Origin: Cyclobacteriaceae bacterium
Lineage (GTDB): Bacteria > Bacteroidota > Bacteroidia > Cytophagales > Cyclobacteriaceae
Length of the DNA: 64,000 nucleotides
Assembly (NCBI GenBank): GCA_958296015.1
Contig: CATQIH010000017.1
Span: 62,001 to 126,000 of the forward strand
Direction: 5' to 3'
Within the stretch, counting starts at the first letter, position 1, and each line of letters begins with the position of its first letter. Made by a program: the position numbers and the translations under genes. Positions 1-8,950 of this stretch are shown piece by piece. Under the pieces are notes generated by a model, which saw nothing but the letters and a program-made list of their open reading frames with translations, did no database searches and was not told where the DNA came from.

Positions 1-1
1 G

Positions 2-963
2 CCCCAGATGCTAGAAGCCATCCAGGGTTTAGTTTCGCCCCATACGATGGGCAACCCAATGAACCCGTTGATGTGGACCAGCAAAAGTATCAGAAAGATA
101 TTAGCGGAATTAACAGAATTAAAATATAAGGTTAGCCATGAAGTGGTTCGCCAATGTCTGATTGAACTGGGGTATAGTCTTCAGGCAAATAAGAAAACGT
201 ATGAAGGGGCTAAGAATGAAGATAGGGATCAACAATTTGAGTACATCAACAGCACGGCCATTTCATTTATGAACGAGAATTGTCCTGTAATTTCGGTGGA
301 TTGTAAAAAGAAGGAACTCATCGGCAACTACAAAAATAACGGACAGGAATGGGAAGTTAAAAAACAGCCAATAGCGGTAAAGGTCTATGATTTTATAGAC
401 AAGGAATTAGGGAAAGCTGTGCCCTATGGCATTTATGATATGGCTAAAAATGAAGGCTTTGTAAATGTAGGTATTAGTAGTGATACCGCAGAATTCGCAG
501 TACATTCAATCCGTACCTGGTGGTTGGAAATGGGGAAACAACAGTATGGGATGCGAAAAAAATATACATAACAGCCGATAGTGGCGGCAGTAATAGTGTA
601 CGGGGGCGGTTATGGAAAACGGAGCTGCAAAAATTAGCGACACAAACAGGTTTAGAAATAAGTATTTCTCATTTTCCGCCAGGAACAAGTAAATGGAACA
701 AACCGGGTCGCCGGGCGATAGAACATCGGTTATTTTCCTACATATCCAAAAACTGGAGAGCAAAACCATTGACAAGCATTGAAGTCATAGTGAATTTAAT
801 AGCAAATACAACCACAGAAAAAGGGTTGACAGTACAAGCCAAAGTAGACGATAAACAATACAAAAAAGGCCTAAAAATATCAGATGAAGAAATGAGAGCC
901 ATAAGTATTGATAGAAGCAATTTTAGGGGAGAATGGAATTACAAAATTCTACCAAAATTGTAA
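2..963 (+). pseudogene. ISAzo13-family transposase, 5' end outside window, frameshifted
   Basis: The sequence reads like the ISAzo13 (Rhodopirellula-type DDE) transposase family: an N-terminal stretch with GYSLQANKKT and VISVDCKKKELIGNYKN, then ITADSGGSN, HFPPGTSKWNK, IEHRLFSYIS and a C-terminal GEWNYKI. The frame is open through the window edge, so the N-terminus is missing here. Two overlapping frames (8-571 and 520-963) together cover the catalytic region. The conserved residues D-A-K after the Tyr at 545-547 are found only in the second frame, which suggests one base was lost near 548-550. A run of seven A at 556-562 lies in phase for a -1 ribosomal slip, so a full-length product is not excluded. 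Five extra residues (PGRRA) sit inside the normally contiguous NK-IEHRLF motif. Family assignment is firm; activity is doubtful. Confidence 0.85.
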
Positions 964-1229
964 ATGTTATTTGTTGACAATCACTAACTCTACTTTGTCA
1001 CTTATAGGAATAGGTATCTAGCTACGTATATGTTATTTAAATAATTATACTAACAGGCAATATTACATGGAGATCTACCGTTTTGCGAGGGCTTATAGGA
1101 GCGGCGTTATTATCCCACTCTAATCAGCTATTGGAAATTAGTATTCAGACTACTTAACATAAACCGGCCTTATACACGTGCAAATATTTACAGTTTTACA
1201 CACTTTTGTAAATGCTATTCCGCAGTGAC

Positions 1230-1613
1230 TCATTTCACCAAAATTATTCCCAATGGTGTCTTTAAGGTATAATAATTCGATGCAAGGCAAAAAGTATCTT
1301 GAAGGCAAATCAGGTACGCTGTGCTATCGCTAGTAACGTTCCAATTTTGTATATCGGCTTTATCAAGAGATTCTGGAATGTACTTTATACCTTTCAGATA
1401 GCGAATAGCATCATTCAGCGACTCATCAGTCAACATTTTTTTCTTCAAATAACCTTCTCTGGTAGAGAACAATTTGTCTGGCTTAATTAAATTAATTAGC
1501 CCTTGCCTACTTTGTTGGCTTTCGTACATTTCATGGATTGCACTATATAATCCCCCTACACAGAGCAGGTAGACAATAGGTAGCAATCCAAGAAATGATC
1601 TTTTTTTCATCAT
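1230..1613 (-). CDS. small hypothetical protein with N-terminal membrane anchor
   Basis: This gene encodes 127 residues. Residues about 7-25 (LGLLPIVYLLCVGGLYSAI) form a single hydrophobic segment after an MMKKR start, so it is probably an exported or membrane-anchored protein. The rest is soluble and polar, with two Cys near the C-terminus and no motif I recognise. It starts 8 bases after the end of the broken lipoprotein gene at 1622-2098 on the same strand, so the two and the PH-domain gene upstream look like one operon. I cannot assign a function. The neighbours in the operon are broken, so it may no longer be expressed as part of a working unit. Confidence 0.5.
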   Translation of the reverse strand: MMKKRSFLGLLPIVYLLCVGGLYSAIHEMYESQQSRQGLINLIKPDKLFSTREGYLKKKMLTDESLNDAIRYLKGIKYIPESLDKADIQNWNVTSDSTAYLICLQDTFCLASNYYTLKTPLGIILVK

Positions 1614-1621
1614 CAGATAGG

Positions 1622-2098
1622 TTAAGGGGTTGCCGTATAGCTTTTTTGAAAGTTTTCTGAAGGAGGTTGATCCTCTGAGCTAAGCATGATTTCTTTTGTA
1701 TCAATAAGCTCATCATTCTTCCAGACTAAGAACTCAACTGTTATTTCGTCCGGCGATAACCAGTCATCCTGCCAAGCCCTAGTGGGTATCCATCCCAGCG
1801 TGATATTGATAGACACTTCTCTGACCGTCATTTTGGTTTCTATAGCATAGTTAGGATCAGTAAGGCTGTCTGTGCTTAGATATGTAGGCACTGTTTGCTT
1901 GCTGTCAACCTATACAAAATCTTCGCTGCTGGCTAGATTGGTGTCATAGGTAAACATCTTGGTAAACCCTTCCAGGTCGCCCTTCTGTGTATAGCTAATG
2001 CGAAAAACAGCCTGTTGCTCATCTGGGACAGGATTATCTTTGTCCTGGCAGCTAAGAAGGAAGAGAGACAAAGCAGAAAAAAGATAAAATCTTTTCAT
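1622..2098 (-). pseudogene. small lipoprotein gene interrupted by in-frame TAG
   Basis: From the ATG at 2098 the product begins MKRFYLFSALSLFLLSCQDK, a clear signal-peptidase-II lipobox (LLSC) with the Cys at residue 17. It then continues as a roughly 150-residue soluble protein. A TAG codon at 1910-1912 splits it. The frame on the far side is unchanged (VDSKQTVPTYLSTDS onwards), so the defect is a point substitution rather than an indel. I see no family motif. It begins 13 bases after the stop of the PH-domain gene and ends just before the small membrane protein gene at 1613, consistent with one transcript. Upstream ATG codons in frame are ignored because the signal peptide starts at 2098. 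Confidence 0.6.
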
Positions 2099-2111
2099 CT
2101 TCAATTTGTTT

Positions 2112-2551
2112 TTAATCAACTTCATAAACCCGCTTATCCAAACGTGCACGCTCAACCAGTTCCCGTATTGTATCTGCAATATTGCTCTTGGGGATGCCTT
2201 CCATCCGGAAAACAGGATGAGACTTATCTGAAGTAGTCATACTAAAATGCATGATTCCTAGCAGACGTAATACAAATGGCTGGCTAATTTCAAAATCCTT
2301 GATTCTGTATATTTCTAAAAGTCAGCTCTACGGTTAAATATACCTCTGTAATACCTGATTTGGCCCTGGCTCACTTCATAGCGTAAGAGCATCAGGTAAG
2401 CTGCTTTGTACATAACATACCCTAAAGGTAGCACTGACAACAAAGCCCAATAGCTTTGTTGTAGCCAAATAGCTACTACAACAATCATCAGCCCTATTAT
2501 CAAAGGAAATAACACCTTCAATAGTACATAACTTCCTGAAGGACAGATCAC
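2112..2551 (-). pseudogene. bacterial PH-domain (YdbT-like) membrane protein, frameshifted
   Basis: The first part has two adjacent hydrophobic segments (VLFPLIIGLMIVVVAIWL and YWALLSVLPLGYVMYKAAYL) followed by LRYEVSQGQIRYYRGIFNRRADF, the start of a bacterial PH (bPH2) domain. Reading then breaks at about 2318. The next frame continues perfectly with EIYRIKDFEISQPFVLRLLG and ends with RARLDKRVYEVD at 2112. Restoring one T in the run at the break gives ...RADFLEIYRIKD. The likely start is a GTG at 2551, 11 bases after the stop of the TOPRIM remnant, because residues encoded further upstream overlap that ORF and have no PH-like character. Role in PH-type proteins of this size is unknown. Confidence 0.65.
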
Positions 2552-2561
2552 AAAACATCTG

Positions 2562-3257
2562 TTACTGCTTCCAGAGATTTCGGACTTTGGCCACTGGGGT
2601 ATCGGAGACTTTCTCATGGTGTTGTGCGTAAAAACGTTGTTGTACCATTTCATTGAAATCTTTCCCTTGACTTTTATGCTCTCGCACCAAAGGACGTAAG
2701 CCGCTTTCCTTTTTGAAGTTCTCCAAACTAAGCTGATCTATAGGGATGGCAAACTTCTTATTCGACAATTCAAAAAGGATTTCTTTACGCTCAAGCTGCC
2801 GCGTGACTGTCAAGGCTTTCTGTGCTTTGATTGCTGAGAGCCGTATGGTGTATAAGCTGCCATTCAGATCATTGTCAAAAGCAGCATGTATCTTAGCATC
2901 CGGATAACGATCTACAACCGCTTCGGCCTGCCCGTTGGTTAGGGTCCCTCCTACCGAAACATATAGTGCCTGCGCAAAATTTGGTCGGTGCCGATGCAGC
3001 TGATAAAAACTCATCGCATCAATAGCAGATTCGGCAAACACAATGTGCAACGGCAACGTACCTTCCGGTGCCAGTGAGGCAAGCCATACATCATGGCTTT
3101 TGTCTGTACCTGGCGCAAACCGTTTATAGTTGTAATTGACCAATTCATATCCCTGAACGGGTGTTGTCCTAATATCTGCTTTCTCAGGAGTTTGATAGGC
3201 AAATCCAATATTTCTAAAATTATACTGATAGCGCTTACTTTGCACTAAGCTAATCAT
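2562..3257 (-). pseudogene. C-terminal fragment of DUF3991/TOPRIM (plasmid primase-like) protein
   Basis: The 231 residues contain a Toprim-like core: HIVFAESAIDAMSFYQL (Glu of the Toprim fold), YVSVGGTLTNGQAEAV and HAAFDNDLNG (the DxD-type acidic loop). NIGFAYQTPE and the NYNYKRFAPGTDKS stretch precede it. This is the pattern of DUF3991/TOPRIM proteins found on mobilizable plasmids and conjugative elements. Those proteins are usually longer, with a zinc finger or relaxase part at the N-terminus, which is absent here. The apparent ATG at 3257 overlaps the start codon of the divergent transposase gene, so the reading frame is cut at the insertion-sequence boundary. It is probably a dead remnant, and it supports a plasmid or mobile origin for this part of the window. 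Confidence 0.65.
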
Positions 3258-4173
3258 GAACTATTCAGAGATAACTTCCAAGCGACAATTCAAAGATGCC
3301 ACTGGCTTTAGCCGAGAAGAGTTTGACTGCCTACTCTCCACGATGAAACAAACTTATTACGAGCAGCATGGACAAACCTACCAAGAGTATCTAGAGGAGT
3401 GCGTAGAGAACTGGCCTAAACTCAGAACGCTAGGTGATGGACTTTTCTTTGTTTTATTCTATAACAAGAATGGTTTGATTTGGGGATGTCAGGGATTAGT
3501 CTTTGGTATGTCCTCAGCCAGTGCGCACGAAAGATACCATTTCTTCTCGGAGCTACTGGAGCAGACGCTGGAAAAAAAAGGTATGCCTAAGCGAGAATTC
3601 AGCAATAGTCAGGAATTTGAGGACTGTCTTGGGCAGACCGAAGAGATCATCATTGACGGCTTTGAGAACTTGACCCAGCGACCAGAAAGCTATGATAGTC
3701 AAAGAGTTAAGTATAGCGGTAAGAAATCAACTCATACACATATTGCTTTGTTGTTCTCTGATAAAAAGCGGCGCATCTACTATGTGAGTGCCTTGTAGGC
3801 GGGTAGCCAAGTAGACATAGGAATTCTCAAAAACGAATTTACTCCTGGGCAGGGCTGGTTCAGAAATCTTAGGGTACTTTTTGACTTAGGATTTGTGGGG
3901 GTGGACAAACACTATACCTTCAAGGAGTTGGTCATTGGAGAAAAGAAGCCCGGGAAGTCAAAGAAGAATCCTTCACCCCAAATGAGTGATGAGCAGAAAG
4001 AGAAGAACAGGAGCGTGAGTAAAGAGCGGATATTCGTAGAGCACGCTATTGGCAGAATGAAGAAATACCGCGTCTTGAAAAACAGGTGCCGACTTAAAAG
4101 CCAGCGACTCAAAAACAAGATAATAGGTATCTGTGCGGGGCTTGCCAACTACCAATTAGACCTAACCTTCTGA
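3256..4173 (+). pseudogene. IS5-type (DDE_Tnp_4) transposase with in-frame TAG
   Basis: The N-terminal part (helix-turn-helix region with FKDATGFSREEFDCLLS and LFFVLFYNKNGLIWGCQGLVF) and the catalytic part (IIIDGFENLTQRPE, KYSGKKSTHTHIALLF, LGFVGVDKHY, RIFVEHAIGRMKKYRVL, ICAGLANYQLDL) match DDE_Tnp_4 transposases of the IS5 group. A TAG codon at 3796-3798 interrupts the frame without shifting it: AGSQVDIGILKNEF follows directly. The whole would be about 305 residues, close to the family length. I could not find a convincing terminal inverted-repeat pair, so the element boundaries remain undefined. It separates the TOPRIM remnant from the truncated symporter. Confidence 0.75.
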
Positions 4174-4226
4174 TAAACAAAACCTAACAGGTCTATTAAG
4201 CTGCTTTTTATTGATCATTGCGGCTT

Positions 4227-4496
4227 ATGGAAGTACTGGATAAACTAACTTTACACTTTGACCAAAGCAGCCTGGTGCTGATGAATGTTTGCCTGGCTGT
4301 GGCCATGTTCGGGATCGCCTTAGAGCTAACCCTCAATGACTTTCGCCGTCTACTGCTTGAAGCCATAGCCATTGGTCTGGTTAGTCAGATAGTACTACTT
4401 CCGGCAGTTACCTTTCTTTTGATTTATCTTTTCAATCCCATCACCAGCGTAGCACTGGGTATGTTATTGGTGGCTTGCTGCCCTGGGGGAAATTAG
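4227..4496 (+). pseudogene. N-terminal fragment of bile acid:sodium symporter (BASS) family protein
   Basis: The 89 residues from the ATG at 4227 include three hydrophobic segments and end with LLVACCPGGN, the hallmark of the fourth membrane segment of BASS family symporters (usually followed by VSN and six more helices, about 300 residues in total). A stop follows immediately after GGN, so roughly two thirds of the protein is missing. No continuation is visible in the 240 bases downstream. The break falls next to an insertion sequence and a decayed regulator, so deletion during rearrangement is likely. Function as a transporter is not expected. Confidence 0.65.
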
Positions 4497-4738
4497 GATT
4501 TTTATGAAAATAAAGCAAAAACCAGCCAGATTAGTCTAAGTAAGGTATGTTATGCAGAGAATCAATACAATATTATGTACACTGAACAAGGTGACAACTA
4601 AAGAAGGATGTAGCTTAACTGGTCTAATACTTTAGAAGAAATAATAACATTAAAATTTATTCTGAATTAATTTGTTTTATTAAATAAATGGTTTACCTTC
4701 ATTCAACAAGGTTGAATATATATAAACAGAGTTATTTG

Positions 4739-5293
4739 ATGGATATAGAAACAGTTTCTAATAAGCTGAATATTGGTGATCGGATCAGAATCTTACGGGT
4801 TAACCAAAAAGGACATTACAGGAGATTGCAGATTTAAGCGAATTATCCAAAAGTATGATATCCAAGATTGAAATAACAAAACAGTGCCTCTGTAGCAGCA
4901 CTGGTGAAGATAGCACAAGCCCTGGGCACGAGTATGTCTAGTATTCTGGAACAGGAAAGTTGGCTGACAGCCGTGATGACCAGTCAGCAAAAAGCGGAAG
5001 AGAATTTTACACCTACAGATAAGGGTTACGAAATTTATCCTTATGCATCTGAGATTCATGAAAAAAAGATGCAACCTTTTCTGTTTGTTGCTAAAAAAGG
5101 ACAGGTTAAACCTCATCGCGTATCTCATGAAGGAGAAGAGTTTATTTTTGTGCTTCGCGGAGAGATGAAAATGCAGGTGGGAGATGTGGAGTATCATCTG
5201 AAACCCGGAGATAGCCTCTACTTCAATTCTTTAAGAAAACATGGAATCATGCCAGTATCCGATGAGGTAGTTTATCTGGATATTTTTGTTTGA
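4739..5293 (+). pseudogene. XRE-family regulator with C-terminal cupin, three single-base deletions
   Basis: The intact C-terminal part reads KIAQALGTSMSSILEQESW and then a cupin_2 domain (PHRVSHEGEEFIFVLRGEMK, YHLKPGDSLYF, KHGIMPV). The N-terminal helix-turn-helix is recognisable only by switching frames: IGDRIRILRVNQKG, then EIADLSELSKSMISKIE, then PSVAALV. The switches need single-base losses near 4812, 4872 and 4888. Three losses return to the original frame, but stop codons lie between them. Such HTH-cupin proteins are small-molecule-responsive repressors or activators of neighbouring catabolic genes. This one lies immediately upstream of PUL 1 and in the same direction, so it was probably its local regulator before decay. 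A truncated cupin-only product from the GTG at 4904 is conceivable. Confidence 0.7.
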
Positions 5294-5710
5294 TGATTTA
5301 AACTGATTTGAAAAAAGTGTTTTATTAAGCTTAAAATACTTTAATTCATTGCTATAAATAATCAAATGCAACCTAAAACAAATAATATTATGCGACACAT
5401 CAAATGTAAGTAATCTGTAAAAAATCAGATTGATTCCCGATTCTTATTTTCTATGCACACAAAGTGGGTGCTGATGCTAGGATATTAAGGCCAACCAGCC
5501 CTTATAGGACAACGCATATGCCTACAGCATTCTCTACCACAATAAGCGGCAAAAGTTTTATTCATATAAACTTGATGCTTCATTGCCTCTGATAAAGAGG
5601 TGGCAGGACTGCTATGCCGTGTGGTCATCTATGAAATCTATAGCTCTACTGGACTACAGTAAATACTATGGAAAGGAGTATACACAACCTAAAACTAATT
5701 ATGATTGGCT
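5294..5710 (+). other. intergenic region upstream of PUL 1
   Basis: These 417 bases separate the broken HTH-cupin gene from susC. Just after the cupin stop there is an AT-rich, imperfectly palindromic stretch around AAGCTT at 5328-5333 that could be a weak terminator. From about 5508 to 5722 one plus-strand frame stays open and reads as Tyr-rich protein (for example DYSKYYGKEYTQ), but it has no early start codon and overlaps the susC start, so I do not call it a gene. I see no well-formed promoter with both Bacteroidota elements. Confidence 0.3.
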
Positions 5711-8700
5711 ATGCAACACCTAAAACTCATTCACTTCAAAATTATCCCTTGTTTGCTTTGGGCCTTGAGCTTCAGCATCTATTGTTTGCCCGGAGAATCG
5801 CGGGCTTATGGCACAAGAAAGACAGATAAAATTGTATCCGAAACAATACACTTTGTACACGAAATAAACGGAAACGACGCAGCACCGAAAACCTCGACTT
5901 ATCTGGAGCGAAGTCTACAGGGAATTGTTACCGATGAAAATGGAGAAACTTTACCGGGCGTCAATGTAATCGTCAAAGGGACAACGGAAGGAACCGTAAC
6001 TGATATTAATGGAACATATAGCCTGACCGTTAGCGATGATTCACAAGTGCTGGTATTCCTCTTCCGTAGGTTTTATTACCCAGGAAATAACCATTGGCAA
6101 CCGCACCTCTATTGATGTCAGTATGTCGTCTGATACACAATCATTGGAAGAAGTTGTGGTGATTGGTTACGGAACTCAGCAGAAAAAAGACCTGACCGGA
6201 GCGATTGCCTCTGTCTCCAGCAAAGATATAGAAAGCAACACGGTGAGTACACCAGATCAGGCGTTGCAGGGAAAAGTTGCCGGGGTCAATGTGAGAAGGA
6301 ATTCCTTCGCGCCTGGTGGAGGCATCTCGGTGCAGGTGCGTGGCACAGCTTCGCTTTCTGCGGGAGGCCAGCCGCTCTATGTGGTCGATGGCGTTCCTAT
6401 TTCTACGGAGCTGGCCACCAGCGGACAAAATGACCCGGGCACCTTCGGGGCACCGCCCAACCCGATGAATTCTATTGACCCTTCCCAAATTGCCTCTATC
6501 CAGGTGCTAAAGATGCTTCCGCCACCGCCATCTACGGTTCGCGGGCAGCCAATGGTGTCGTACTGATTACCACCAAACGGGGAGAGTCAGGCCAGCAAAA
6601 TATTGACTTTGAGACATCCCTGGGTATGCAGGTACTCAGTCATCGGCTCGGTTTTCTGACCGCAACACAATGGGCACAACAGGCCAACGAAAGAGCCGAT
6701 CAGTTAGGACAGAACAGGGTGTATTCCGAGGAAGAAGTCGCTTCTTTTGGTGAAGGAACCAACTGGCAGGATGAAGTATTCCGAACAGCGCCAAGTCAAC
6801 GATACAAACTCTCCTTCTCTGGTGGCAAGGACAACTTACGCTACCTGATTGCAGGAAACTACACCGGGCAGGATGGTATCATCAGTGGCACCAATTTCAA
6901 ACGGTATGGGGCTACCATCAACCTGGATGCCGATGTCAGCAAGCGGCTGACCATCAGTCAGAGTTTGATGCTGACAGTGACCAACAACAAGATTGTACCT
7001 ACCGATACCAAAGGATATGAAGGTGTATCCAATGTGATCGATGCCTTGTATGAAGCGTTGCCCACCATTCCTGCCCGAGATAGCACAGGCCAGCCTTCCA
7101 GTCTGGCAAATTTTCCTTATGGTGGAGGACGGGAAAACCCGTTGGTGATGACAGAAAAATACCAGCAAGTAGGCAATACCCTGCGGATGCTTGGTAACGT
7201 TGCTGGCAATTACAACATCCTGGAGGGCCTTGATCTGAACGTCCGGTTTGGTGCTGATATTGTTGATTTCCGCTGGCATTCCTATTATCCTATCGGTTCG
7301 GAAGGTGCCGCAGGCGCAGGTGGCAAGGCCAGCCAATCGAGTGTCCGAACCATTAACTGGACCAATGCCAACACGCTGACCTACCAAAAAGTGATCAACA
7401 ACAATCATCGGTTTACCCTACTGGGCGGCATTACCTATCAGCAGGAAAACAGCGAGAGCCTAAGTGCAGAATCATGGGGTTTCCCCGGCGACGTGTTTGC
7501 CTACAACAACCTGGGGCTGGGCACCAATCCCCGCACGCCGGGTACCGGTGCGCAGCAATGGCAACTCCTCTCCTACCTGGGCAGGATAAACTATTCTTTG
7601 CTAGACCGATACCTGTTTACCACCTCATTGCGTATTGACGGGTCTTCAAAGTTTGGGGCCAACAACAAATACGGTTATTTCCCATCGGTGGCTTTTGCCT
7701 GGCAAATAGGCGAAGAGGCGTTTATTCAACAGCTTAACCTGTTCAGTCAATTGAAGCTAAGAACCAGTTTTGGAAAAACAGGAAACGAATCGATCGGGGT
7801 GTACCAATCCATCTCAAGAATCGGGACCTCCTTCGGCACCCGAAGTTCCTATATCTTCAACGAAACAGCCACCCCTATCGCTTATCCTGCCAACCTTGCC
7901 AACCCGGATTTGAGCTGGGAAAAAACCAGCGAATGGAATATCGGACTGGATATGGGCTTTTTTGAAGACCGGTTGTCTCTCTCTGCGGATTATTACTACA
8001 AAACAACCACCGATCTGTTGCTGAGCGTACCGGTGCCTTCCCAGTCAGGCTTCAGCAGTGTACTGCAAAATACAGGCTCTATGCAAAACAAAGGCATAGA
8101 GCTAGGTATCAACAGCGTGAACATGGCCGGTGATTTCAACTGGACGACTAATTTTAATATCTCCTTTAACAGAAATAAAATCACCTCGCTGGGTGGTGCA
8201 CCTTTTCTGTGGGCCGGATGGGTAGGTGGCGGAAACGTGAACCCCCATGCTAAGTTTGTTTCCCGCCTGGAACCAGGGCAGCCGGTAGGCAAATTTTATG
8301 GCTCAGTCTATGAAGGCATCTGGCAGTCGGAAGCTGAAATAGCAGAAGTGGGCACAATGCCTGCCGCCCGGCCCGGCGACATCCGCTACAAAGATGTGAA
8401 TGGCGATGGCACCTACGATACCGAAAATGACGACATCTTTGTTGGTGACCCCAATCCCAAGTTTAGTTATGGCCTTACCAATGACTTTTCTTACAAACGT
8501 CTGAGCCTGCACGTCTTCTTGTATGGACAATATGGGAACGACATCCTGAACCTGGCCACACAGCAACTGGCCCTGGATGGTTTGGGCACTTCCGACAAGC
8601 GATTGCAACGCTGGTCACCGGAAAATACGGGCAACCCCTTTCCGGCAGCCAGTGCTTCCAATCCGCAGCGGGTGAGTACGTTGCTCATTGAAGATGGTTC

Positions 8701-8944
8701 CTTCATGCGGGTAGGCAATCTTACACTTTCTTATAACCTGCCAGTGCAGGACTGGAAGATTGGTTCCACTTTCAGAAATATTCAAGTGGGTGTAGCCGTA
8801 GACAACCTGGCGGTGGTCACCAACTATACCGGCTATGATCCGGAGGTGAACTCCTATGGCAACAGCAACACCACCAAGGGCATGGACCGTTTTGGCTATC
8901 CGCCTTCCAGAATTTTCCGATTGGATATCAAACTAGGGTTATAA
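5711..8944 (+). pseudogene. SusC/RagA-type TonB-linked outer membrane receptor (PUL 1), two frameshifts
   Basis: The order of parts is an N-terminal signal segment, a carboxypeptidase-D regulatory-like repeat (LQGIVTDENGETLPGVNVIV), the SusC plug (EEVVVIGYGTQQKKDLTGAI, QPLYVVDGVPIS) and a long beta-barrel ending in a family-typical FRLDIKLGL. It should import oligosaccharides with its partner SusD. Two indels break it. An extra C near 6058 changes the frame before SSVGFITQEI. A lost A near 6511, in the run before the conserved DASATAIYGSRAANG motif, restores the frame. Together they compensate, but the 450 bases between are read out of frame with an early stop at 6115. The remaining 772-codon barrel has no signal peptide. 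Unless these are assembly errors, importer function is lost while susD directly behind is intact. Confidence 0.85.
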
Positions 8945-8950
8945 CATCAA

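Noticed and set aside
1910-3798. Amber (TAG) read-through or recoding because two genes have in-frame TAG
   Set aside because: Neighbouring genes also carry indels, another has TGA, and the intact genes do not use TAG internally; decay or sequence error explains it better.
4174-4226. Terminal inverted repeat of the IS5-type element
   Set aside because: The stretch aaaacctaacaggtct after the transposase has no counterpart ahead of its start codon, so element ends could not be set.
5508-5722. Tyr-rich open frame before susC
   Set aside because: No start codon until late, no known motif, and it overlaps the start of susC.
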